Positions 1-9,856 of a DNA stretch of 64,000 nt are shown piece by piece (the first letter of the stretch is position 1; every line of letters begins with the position of its first letter). The notes beneath the pieces are model-generated. The model searched no databases. It was not told the origin of the DNA and saw only the letters and a list, made by a program, of their open reading frames with translations. Both the position numbers and the translations under genes were made by a program. The stretch is from Viola odorata (Eukaryota; Streptophyta; Magnoliopsida; Malpighiales; Violaceae): the NCBI GenBank assembly GCA_963691705.1, contig OY829539.1, forward strand, positions 43,967,656 through 44,031,655, read 5' to 3'.

Positions 1-880
1 CGGCCAGTGAGCTTTTGTATTTCCTTGACGGTTCGCGGGGATATCATGTCCTGAATGGCCTTTACCTTTGAAGGGTTGGGCTGAATACCCTTTCGGCTAA
101 CCACGTAGCCCAAGAATTTTCCCGTTTGGAACGCGAACATGCACTTTCGTGGGTTCAGCTTCATTTTGTATTTTTTCATCACATTGAAAACTTCTTCCAA
201 ATCAGCAAGATGGTCTCCGAAGCTTCGACTTTTAATCAGAATATCGTCCACGTAGGCCTCTACATTTTTCCCTATTTGCTTTTCGAAAATCTTATTCGCC
301 ATGCGCTGAAACGTTGCCCCGGCATTCTTCAGCCCAAACGGCATTGCGGTGTAGCAATATGTGGCCCTAGGGGTGATGAAGGTAGTTTTTTCTTCGTCTT
401 CTGCGGCCATTGGGATTTGGTGATACCCGGAGTTGGCATCCAGAGAGCTTAAATAAGCGTACCCCGCAGTTTGGTCGACCAGCTGGTCAATTCGAGGAAG
501 GGGATAGCAATCTTTGGGACAAGCATTATTTAGGTCAGTGAAATTGATGCACATGCGCCAATCTCCGTTAGGCTTTGGAACTAGCACCGGGTTAGCCAGC
601 CAAGTTGGGTACTGAACTTCTCGAATGAACCCCGCATCCATGAGCTTCAGTAACTCCTTCTCGATAGCCGCCACTTTTTCTGATGAAAAGGCGCGTCGTT
701 TCTGCTGAATAGGTTTGGCCTCAGGGCTGACGTTTAGTCGATGCTCCGCGACTTCTCGCGAGATTCTAGGCATGTCCGCTGGTTTCCATGTGAATTCTCC
801 CTTGCATTTTCTTAATAGTCGGGTTAGTTGCACGCTCTCTTCAGGGCTCAGTTTCTCACTGACCAAGAGATTTGCCTCAC
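1..880 (-). pseudogene. E3 protease-RT linker and reverse transcriptase (N-terminal part)
   Basis: Read right to left, this encodes the linker after protease and the fingers/palm of a Ty3/gypsy reverse transcriptase. Visible motifs are VPKPNGDWRMC, the PLPRID stretch, LDANSGYHQI, MPFGLKNAGATF, and the catalytic YVDD followed by an IL pair. It is closely similar to E1 at 42538-43440 and E2 at 61780-62424. I see no in-frame stop in the parts I translated, so this stretch is better preserved than its E1 counterpart. It is annotated as a pseudogene because element B cuts the polyprotein at its right edge and gag carries frameshifts and stops. The rest of pol is beyond the window. Confidence 0.85.
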
Positions 881-3417
881 TGTCCGTATTTCATTTTCCG
901 TTCGAACTTTTGTCAGTTTAAAATAAAATTTCTCGAGCTATTGACTCGAATCAAATAAAATAAATTCTCACTTTCGGCCACAATCATCGCACCCGCTCCC
1001 TTTCCTATTTTTTCAAAGACACATACCAACTTCTACCATTTTTTTCAAGGAGGTGATACGAACATATCCTCCCCATTTTTCCTTAAAGGCCAACGAAAAT
1101 CAACGAAAAAAGGGAGCTCTCGGCCAAATCCAAATCCTCTCCCTCATTTCAATTCCTCTTCAATCACGACCTCTGCAAAAATCAATCACCGGCTCTCTCA
1201 CTCTCGGCAGAAGCAACAAGCAATTCTGTCGCCGGAGAGGGAGTAGCCATCACCGATCGAAAAATCTCATCCCCTCTGCCAAATTCAAATAATCAATCCC
1301 ATAACCAAATTAAACCCAATCAAGTCACTAAATTAAATCAATCCATCAACGCCTAAACCAAACCCAAATCATAAACATAAACCCAAATCAACCTCCTACT
1401 CCGGCCAACCACCAATCCGACCACCACATCGCCATTACACCCGAAACTAATCCACCCAAACCACCCGATCCACCACCTAATCTGATCATCGCCGCTGCCA
1501 ACAGCCACCATACCTCCGTCACCCCCAACCGCAGCAGCCGCCACCGCCTCAAACCATCACAAACCCACAACCCAAACCCGATTCATCACAACCCAAACCA
1601 CCAAAATCCAACAAATTCAAACCCAAACCCGACTCTTCACTGCCCAAAATCCGGCAAACTCACCTTACCCACGTCGGACCGATCATCACCGCAACCGGAT
1701 TGATCCCTCACCACTGCCGCCGCCGCTGTTGCTCACTGCTGCTCCTCCAGCCCAGCCGCGCCTCACCGCCGCGCCATCTCTTCCTGCTCGTTGCCGCCGC
1801 TGCACAACCGCCAACCCATCCCTGCTGCCGTTGATTGCCTTGGCCGGAATAACAAAGGAGAAAGAAATGATATGAGGATGAAGAGAAAGAGGGCTGCGTT
1901 GCAGCCCTAAAAATAAGAAAAGAAAGAATAAAAAAGAGAGGAGAGGAGAGCGTCCTTGTCGTTTGACAAGGAAAAGAGTTAAAGGAAAAATGGGCTTCGG
2001 CCCAACTAAGGAATTAGAGAAAATGGGCTGCGGCCCAAAGAAAGAATAAATGAAAGAATGGGCAGCAGTCCATGACGAAGAAATAAAAGAAATGGGCTAC
2101 GACCCAAGCCCTTTTAATTAAAATCGTGTATTAGCTCGTTCTTCACTTTTGCAGGTACCGAATTCACGATTATCATCCCGATCGGATGCTCCGCCAACTT
2201 TAATGGGTAAGGTGATCTCATTCCTACTGATATTTGATCATTTGAAATTTATTTGTGAATCCCTTACTACTACGCGTTTATTTGTCTATTTTGTTCGTAT
2301 GTTTTATTTGCACGCTCGTCGTGATGATGCCCCATTGAGCTTGTTGGAGCTCGACGAGGAGTTCGATGCGTCATTGCCAATTGCGAAGCTCGAATGGAGA
2401 ATTTAATTGTTGTATTTATTTATTTGGGAATTTGTAATTAATTTGTAATATTTATTTGCAGTATTTATCTATTTTATTATTAATTGTTGCCACTAATCTT
2501 TGATCTACAGGTAAAGCTCTCCAGGTATGTTTTCCTTTTTCCCTTCTTTATTTTGGATAAATGTATTTTAATGCGTGATTGTTAGAATTCGAATTAATCA
2601 GTTTGCATGATGCTTATACCATTGAATGTGCTTTATTTTATGCTTGTTTCGTGTGCGGCTTCGTCCCCACGAATTTACGCTTTATTTTGATGAATGTGTT
2701 TCATGTGCGGCTTCGACCCCACGATTGTATTTTAATTTATGCTATCTTGACGAATGTGTTTATGTGCGCGGCTTCGACCCCACTTCCCGGTTTTTCTCTT
2801 TTCAATGTGTTTTTTTTCCGCATTCATATAAAACGGTACTTTGCTAGTCTATGCATGCTTAGAATCACCTAGTAAATAGGATTAATCACGTGCAATGACC
2901 CAATGACGATACTGGCGTCGCTTTGGTAAAGATTAATAAAACGGTAGTAATCTCACCAATTTTGCATGTAATCGGACTAATTTTGAACTCGGCTAAATAT
3001 AACCGGAATAGGTATACAACCAACCTTTTTATCTTTTAGAGGATAAAAAAAATGTTATTAAACAACTCGACAACAGTTAGGATAAAATCAATCTCACAAA
3101 CTTAAGAACTAAAGCGACGATACCCCCTCTGAGGGCCAAATTACTTGTTTTCAACATGATTTTTAAACACCTTTTTTTAGAACCGGTAACCTTTTTAAGG
3201 ATGAGACTCGGGTGCCTAACACCTTCCCGAGTCCATAAAATGACCCCGAACCGTTGTTCTCGGGTTTAGACCCTTTTTATTTGTGCCTTAGTTTTTGTTT
3301 TATTTTCTTCTTTTTCAGACTTTTAGGTTTCCCTAAACCTTAGAAAAATAGGGTGGCGACTTCATTGTTATGTGTTTTCACATTTGCGTCCCGAATTTCG
3401 CTCGCGACGGTGCGACA
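881..3417 (+). repeat. B 5' LTR, missing its first ~142 bp
   Basis: Collinear with 9999-12535 at a constant offset of 9118, with no indel and only three substitutions noticed by eye (near 2136, 2336 and 3240). The first ~142 bp present in the other LTR (9857-9998) are absent: E3 sequence runs straight into LTR sequence through a shared TGTCC. It contains a C-rich stretch (about 1390-1830), a short array of inverted repeats (1891-2106), and ends GGTGCGACA. Small open frames here recur in the other LTR only because the LTRs are identical; they are not genes. Confidence 0.92.
1891..2106 (+). repeat. Periodic GGGC/GCCC inverted repeats in B 5' LTR
   Basis: Four short palindromes of the form TGGGC-nnn(n)-GGCCCA or a close variant start at 1991, 2024, 2059 and 2093, a spacing of 33-35 bp, separated by A/G-rich DNA. 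A longer one (GGGCTGC-GTT-GCAGCCC) lies at 1891-1907. TGGGCY/GGCCCA is the plant site II/TCP-type promoter motif, so this may be part of the LTR promoter (inference). Confidence 0.6.
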
Positions 3418-3438
3418 GTTTGGCGACTTCACTGGGGA
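3418..3438 (+). promoter_or_regulatory. Primer-binding site of element B
   Basis: Directly after the LTR end ACA comes GT, then TTGGCGACTTCACTGGGGA. From memory this matches the tRNA-Arg-type primer site reported for Tat/Ogre elements, not the tRNA-Asp type (TGGCGCCGTTGCCGGGG) usual in Athila. It would prime minus-strand cDNA synthesis. Comparison with a plant tRNA set would confirm the tRNA. Confidence 0.7.
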
Positions 3439-5029
3439 CTTTAGGGTCGAAGCCGGAATTATTTGCTTGAGGTGTTTATTGTTATTATTTATTTATTCGC
3501 TTTGATATCAACTGTTGTCTTCTCATTCGCATCATGCATAATGCCCTTTCGCCGGGCCTTCCCAAATAGGATTAGGTTGGTATTAGTGAAGCCCTGAGGA
3601 CTTGGGTCCCAGTCAGCTTTCATGAACCCTAACTCGGACTAGAACCCCTAAATGGGTGAGCGCCCCGATTCCTTTATGTTTCGGTCAGCAATCACGTATC
3701 CATTTACTGAGGGACCACTTTTATGGTATCGTCCGGGAGCCTTTCAGCCAGTTAGAAATAGTTGACATTACCCGACATATGCATCATGATCGTATGTATA
3801 TTTCCAACGTGCCTCATCATTGCCATTATTCTCCATTTCTTTTACCATGATGCCATGATAATTCTTGTTGCGATGCAATGATTCACTATTTTTCTCGCGA
3901 TGCTATGATTTTACTTTCGTCTTATTGAATTTCGTCCGTATTGTTATTGTTATTATATCCTATTTTTATTCATTATTACTCACCTTTATATACATTCTCC
4001 GTTCAGATACTACTGATTAGCGTTCATTTTTCTGCGTACTTGCAGAATAAAAGGACAAAAGGGAGTTCGGTGGAATTGCTTTCCTCTCACATATCTACTC
4101 ATCAAGGAGCATTAATTACATATCTAGTTTAATATGTTTTTTTGTAGCTAGTGATAAGTTGTAATTATTTTTTACACCGTTGTCGGAGAATTATTTATCA
4201 GAACGAAATCCATGTGTTTTTTAATTATTATTACTGTATGATTTATATTATACTTATTTACACTTTTTTGTTTATAACCAGGCTTGAAGAAGATAAACTA
4301 GATCCTCGGGGTCCAAAAACTCTCATTTTTATTAGTCATAATTTGTCTTGCCCAAGACACAGAACCACCAAAAAGAAGAACAAGGTGAAATTAAGGCATG
4401 GTCTCCCTTGATTAGTCATAATTCGTCTTGCCCAAGACACAGAACCGCTAGAAAAGATGAAATTAAAGCGTGTCCAACTACTTCGCTTTGCTCAGATCAC
4501 CCTAACACTCCAACATCCCGACACCATACCCAATGGATGTTCCTCATACCATATCAATATCGTTAATCTTTTAACACATGCATGAATTTGATGCTACTAA
4601 TGGATTGAATTTTGTATCTTGATAGGTGATGATCCATGGGAGATTGAGAAGGAGATAATTAGGATTTGATTCCAACATCGTCATGAACCCGAGTCTGAAT
4701 TTGAATCATGTCGTGGTTATCTGCATAAAGCCTTGCTAGAAAAGGGAGATTCTAGAACCTATTGATTATATTGATCATTTTCTTAAACCACCCTTCATTC
4801 TAACCATTTCTTCTTTATTTTGCAGGAACTCGAGTTAGAGTTTGAATCAGGCCGTGGTTACCTGCATAATGCCTCGCTAGAAATGGAACCTATCCTGTCA
4901 TGGTTACCTGCATAATAATTTGCTAGAAGACCATTCACTTCATGTGATAACTCACATCAAACTAAATGCATGGAAAACATCTAATAGAATTGATTGACAA
5001 CGTGAAGTTTGGATAGTCGAGCCTACGGC
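3439..5029 (+). other. B internal leader, no gene recognised
   Basis: AT-rich with frequent stops in all frames. It holds an 80-bp direct duplication (4331-4475) and, at about 4690-4930, three degenerate copies of a segment reading roughly GTGGTTAYCTGCATAATGCCT..GCTAGAA. No Gag-like motif was found. Confidence 0.6.
4331..4475 (+). repeat. 80-bp direct duplication in B
   Basis: ATTAGTCATAATTTGTCTTG starts at 4331 and, with one change (TCG for TTG), again at 4411; both are followed by CCCAAGACACAGAACC, an A-rich stretch, and a GAAATTAA(G/A)GC end. Confidence 0.7.
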
Positions 5030-7330
5030 TATAAACAAGGGCGCTTCGTGGGAGGCAACCCACGTGTTCCTCACTAGTATTTTTTGCTCGTTAAGATTTG
5101 AGGATATCTTTTCCTTTGAACTTTCTATTTAAATCCCTTTATTTCAGGTGGACGAAAGGAGCACATCAATCATTAGCTTGGGCAAGCAACAAAATGACGA
5201 CTAGAAGAATTCCATCGCTACCCAGCGGGACAGAGGAATCCTCCTACCAACTCTTGAATAATCGTCATTTCTACCCTTGCTGCTTCTGCTTCGCAAACCC
5301 CGGGTAGTCCCTTTCTTTTTATGCCTTTTCCTTTTAGTGTAGTCTCGTTTCTACATTAAGGGACATTTCATCCATAGTTGGGATATTATTTTTGCAGGGG
5401 GGTAAACATACAGAATGATAGCTCGCAACAATGAGCTCTTTGCGTCCATTTTACCTTGGCTTTAGCCCAACGCTACTCAGTGAGTGTAGAGGAATCCTCC
5501 TCCTGCTGACTTTGAAATGACTGTCATTTCTGCTCTGTTGCACATGTTCAGAGAAGTCCATCTACCTCTCTGCCTCTTTAAATTTTGTACAAATAGTATG
5601 CATTCATTCCCATATTGGGGGCAACTTTTTTAATTGTTCAAAAAAAATTTGCGAGCGACCACGTCCTCACATTCTGTCTATAGAATTGCTAAAACTATTG
5701 AGATTTTTGTGAAATCAATTTTTTTGCTAAATAAAATCCACACTACCCCCAAAATTGTCAAACCTTCCCTAAATTGAGCATGTTCAACATGTTTCTACAT
5801 CATGGATAACTTGTGCATCCATTTGAAATTATGTGACATACATGATCTCGCCTGCTAGCTCTTATATCCGCGGCATGTTTAGACGTAAGCAGTCACAAAT
5901 ACATCCCTGTGAGTATTTTGGGCCTTTATGCCATACTTCTTTCATGAGTGCAAATGCTAAACTAAAGTGCTAGTTAGATTTGCATAATATCCAGGGTACA
6001 TGCACCATTAGCCATGGGATAGCAGTAAAATGACATTGGACTTTGCTCTTTCTTCCATTTTCTTTTTTTATATATAAGACAATGAACAGTGCCAGACTGA
6101 GATTGCTAACCGGGGGCAAGGTGCACAGTGAGTGAGGTTTGCAAAAGAAGAAAGAAGAAATCCTTGAATATTGATGGTCGGCACTGGAAGGACGCCGAGA
6201 AGAGCAAGAAATGAAGGCCTCTGCCTTAAACCAAGACCAAGGAAAGCCAGCACGAAAACGGTACTTGCTCTATGTATTTTGTGTTAGAATAAAAAGAGAA
6301 AAAAAAAACAAAAAAAAAACAAAAAAAAACAGAGAAGAAAAAGAAAAAAAAAGAAAAAAGAAAGAAAAAAGAAAAAAGATAGGAAAGAAAAGCAGAAGCA
6401 AGTACGAAAAATTGGCTCCAGGTCAATTTTCCAAAAGGAGAAAAGTGAAGCCTATTTCCCCATAACAACCAAGGCAGGGGTGGTACACAGCAGTGGCAAT
6501 TAGTCCGACCAGTCTCAGACCCATGAAAAACCTCATCGTCTAGGGTTCACCGAGATTCAAGGACTTAGAACCCAGTTGTATTCAAACAATAAATTGTGGA
6601 CCTCTCAAGGGAAAGTTTCAGGGCTTCACCAAAGTAATCAAAGAGCGTTCCCGGCGAAGATCAAAGAACCTGGGCGTTTTGCCCTCAAAACGACCAAGGA
6701 GGAGCATATCCAGCATCTAAGCACTATGCCCTCAAAGTGATGGTGGGAAGAAGCATCCCCAGCAAGACTGAAGGACTTGTGCACTTTGCCCTCACTGTGG
6801 CCAATCAGCAGGCCCTGTTCATTAAAGAAAATATATTCACTTCTTCTCCCCGCAAAGTCCTTTCGATTATTAGAATGCCCATGCATGTGCATCTTTATCT
6901 GAAGTTTATTCACTCGGATTGACATTGCAAATCTGACTGTGTGCTATGTTGCTGCATTTCTATGAGTGTAAACACATAGCCTTATTCCTGAGTGTGAGCG
7001 CAAACACTAATATCTGGTGAGGATTGCTTATGTCTACATGTTGCGGGAAAGTCTTGTCATTGAGGTCGTTATCTCCTGGGCAAGATGCGGATGCTTTTCT
7101 AGACTTGTATCAAGCATGCTTATATGATAGAAAATGGATGACATGTTCTCCAGAAATGCATAAACTTATTGAACCTTCTCTTGATAGGGAAGTTGCTTTT
7201 ATAAAATACTGGGGGCAAACCTTTGGGTAGTGTGGAAATACTTTCATATACAACATACATGATTTGATTGTTTCCATTTATCATTTGCTCTATACTTTTT
7301 CCATCCACTGCTGCTTTGTGTTTGTTTCCT
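5030..7330 (+). other. Athila-like post-integrase non-coding region inside B
   Basis: Several blocks match the 3' region of Athila1 in this window. GCGCTTCGTGGGAGGCAACC near 5040 corresponds to about 19330. The block at 5860-6055 (CATCCCTGTGAG, TTTGCATAATATCCAGGGTA, AGTAAAATGACATTGGACTT) corresponds to 21750-21940. The block at 6840-7110 (TTATTAGAATGCCCAT, CACTCGGATTGACATTGCAA, GCGGGAAAGTCTTGTC) corresponds to 22610-22860. An adenine-rich purine stretch lies at 6290-6400. No env-like frame remains. B therefore kept Athila-type spacer DNA but no coding domain. Confidence 0.75.
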
Positions 7331-7439
7331 CCTTATCTGCAGGATACAGATATGTTTCGGTGGAATCTCACATTATGATCAATTTCCGCCAACAAATCCA
7401 TCCAATAAACGTCTGAATGGAGAACGTTACCACTCCACC

Positions 7440-8320
7440 TTCCAAAATCGTGTGGCGGTTTAAACCCCACATTGCAAAAATTGTGTGGCGGTTCAAACCC
7501 CACATTCAAAAAAAATCGTGTGGCGGTTCAAAAACCCCACCTTCCAAAATCGTGTGGCGGTTCAAGCCCCACCTTCCAAAAAATTGTGTGGCGGTTCAAG
7601 CCCCACACCTTTCAAAAATTGTGTGGCGGTTTAAACCCCACATTTCAAAGATTGTGTGGCGGTTAAAACCATACCTTGTAAAAATCGTGTGGCGGTTCAA
7701 ACCCCACCTTGCAAAATAGTGTGGCGGTTCAAACCCCACCATTCAAAAAAGATCGTGTGGAGGTTCAGAAACCCCACCTTTCAAAAATAGTGTGGCGGTT
7801 CAAACCCCACCATTCAAAAAAGATCGTGTGGAGGTTCAGAAACCCCACTTCTCAAAAATCGTGTGGCGGTTCAAACCCCACCTTGCAAAATAGTGTGGCG
7901 GTTCAAACCCCACCATTCAAAAAAGATCGTGTGGAGGTTCAGAAACCCCACTTATCAAAAATAGTGTGGCGGTTCAAACCCCACCATTCAAAAAAAAATC
8001 GTGTGGAGGTTCAGAAACCCCACCTTTCAAAAATCGTGTGGCGGTTCAAAAACCCCACCTCTCAAAAAAGATCGTGTGGAGGTTCAGAAACCTCACCTTC
8101 CAAAAATCGTGTGGCGGTTCAAACCCCACCTTGCAAAATAGTGTGGCGGTTCAAACCCCACCATTCAAAAAAAGATCGTGTGGAGGTTCAGAAACCCCAC
8201 CTTTCAAAAATCGTGTGGCGGTTCAAAAACCCTACATTTCAAAGATTTTGTGGCGGTTCAAACCCCACCTTGTAAAAATCGTGTGGCGGTTCAAACCCCA
8301 CCTTGCAAAAACCATCTAAC
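7440..8320 (+). repeat. Tandem array of ~34-bp hairpin-like units
   Basis: About 25 units of ~30-38 bp with core GTGTGG(C/A)GGTTCA(A/G)ACCCCAC, separated by TTCAAAAA-type spacers. Each core is partly self-complementary (GTG...CAC outside, GGTT...AACC inside). Alternating GGCGG and GGAGG variants form a higher-order period of ~75-95 bp. Length variation is mostly in the A run. Open frames across it (7417-7719, 7709-8275) only reflect the repeat lacking stops. Confidence 0.9.
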
Positions 8321-8339
8321 ATTTGTTTTGCAGAATCAG

Positions 8340-9780
8340 TCATGATTGGAGCTGAATTTATCAACGTCCGAGTGGAGTTGTCGGCATCTGAGTAGATCCA
8401 TTATTGATCAGCATCTGAGTAGAGCTGAATTTACATTTTCTGCATCGCGATATTCGAGGGGAGACGTCCGAGTGAAGTCGCATTTTACATTTCTGTAAGG
8501 TATCCGAGTGGAACCAACAGCGTCCGAGTGGAGCTGAACTTATTAACGTCCGAGTGGAGTTGTCGGCATCTGAGTAGAGCCATTAGTGATCAGCGTCCGA
8601 GTGGAGCTGAATTTATATTTTTCAAGACATCCGAGTGGAGTCATCAGTGTCCGAGTGGAACTGAATTTGCAAGGCATCCGAGTGGAGCCATCAGCGTCTG
8701 AGTAGAGCTGAATTTATATTTCTGCATCGCGGAATTCGAGTGGAGACGTCCGAGTGTAGCCGCAATTTATATTTTTTTGTAAGGCATCCGAGTGGAGCCA
8801 TCAGCGTCTGAGTGGAGCCGAATTTACTTTTTGCAAAGCATCCAAGTGGAGCTAAATTTTCTTTTCTACAATTTAAATTTCCGCATCAGCAATTGAGTAG
8901 GCATCGCAGTGGTCAAATGGAGATATCCAAGTGAAGCTGCAATTTACAGTTCTGCAAAGCATCCTAGTATCCGAATTAAACAATCAACGTCCGAGTGGAG
9001 TCGTCGACGTCTGAGTAGAGCCATTACTGCAAGACATCCGATTGAAGCTGTATTTACAGCACCGACATCCGAGTGGAGTTGTCAGTATCTGAATAGAACC
9101 TATCAATCAGCGTCTGAGTAGAGCTGAATTTACCCTTCTACAAAGCATCTCGCATCCCAGTAGGCATCGGCGTTCGAGTGAAGCTGAATTTATTTTTCTG
9201 CAATTTATTTTCCGCATCAGTGTCCCAGTAACATCGGCCTTGGAGCAGAATTGAATTGGCATTATTGCAAAGCTGTCCAAATAGAGCCGTCAACATCGAA
9301 AAAGCTAAGTTTACACTTTTGTAATTTACTTTTCTGCAACACGGCATCCGTATAAGGCTGTTTGATTTTCCGCTTTCAGATTTATATCCTTTCATAATAT
9401 ACATATATGAGTGGGACTAACTCACATTTTTACATCGCAGCATCCGAATGGAGCCATCAATGCCCAAATGAAAATGAATCTACGTTTCTCCGACGGTGTC
9501 CGAGTGAAACTGAATCCAAAAGTCATCCGAGTGGAGCCACCAGCATCTGAGTAGAGCTGAATTTATGTTTCTACCTTGCGACATCAGCATCCGAGTGAAG
9601 TTGAACTTATTTTCATGCGTTTTAATGTCTGAGTGGAGGTAAATTTACAATTTTGGCAATTTTTATTTCTGTAAGGCATTCAAGCGAAGGTAAGCTCACA
9701 TTCTCGCAATTTACATCTTTGCATCATGACGTCCGAGTGGAGTCATTTTCTTTTTCTGCATTTTGAACATTCGTGGTACT
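8340..9780 (+). repeat. Degenerate array of CATCCGAGTGGAGC units
   Basis: Irregularly spaced (about 25-70 bp) copies of (G/C)(C/A)RTC(C/T)GAGTGGAGC, often followed by (C/T)(G/C)AATTTA and a T-rich spacer containing TCTGCA. Dozens of copies, diverging toward the 3' end. Directly follows the first array and precedes the purine tract, which is where Tat/Ogre 3' untranslated tandem repeats usually lie. Confidence 0.8.
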
Positions 9781-9840
9781 GGGGCAACCGTCTTTACTGC
9801 TCATCAAAAATTTCAGTTACACTTTATTTTTTATAAGACA

Positions 9841-9856
9841 GTAAAGAGGGGGCAAC
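9841..9856 (+). promoter_or_regulatory. Polypurine tract of element B
   Basis: GTAAAGAGGGGGCAAC immediately before the 3' LTR start TGTTGATACC. This is the expected position and composition for plus-strand DNA priming. Confidence 0.75.

Noticed and set aside
1053..2872. Small open frames repeated at 10171-11990 with identical translation
   Set aside because: They are duplicated only because they lie in the two near-identical LTRs; no codon bias or homology.
6211..6465. Lys/Glu-rich small frame and its Phe-rich antisense
   Set aside because: Produced by an A-rich purine run in the non-coding interior of B.
6226..6468. Possible membrane protein (Phe/Leu-rich)
   Set aside because: Translation of a poly-T stretch on the minus strand; no start context or conservation.
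7417..8275. Open frames of 60-190 codons with repeated VWRFKPH-like peptides
   Set aside because: They arise because a ~34-bp repeat without stops is read in all frames; length of units varies and frames shift, so no protein is maintained.
7440..8320. CRISPR-like regular array
   Set aside because: Spacers are not unique, repeat length varies, and the context is a eukaryotic LTR element.
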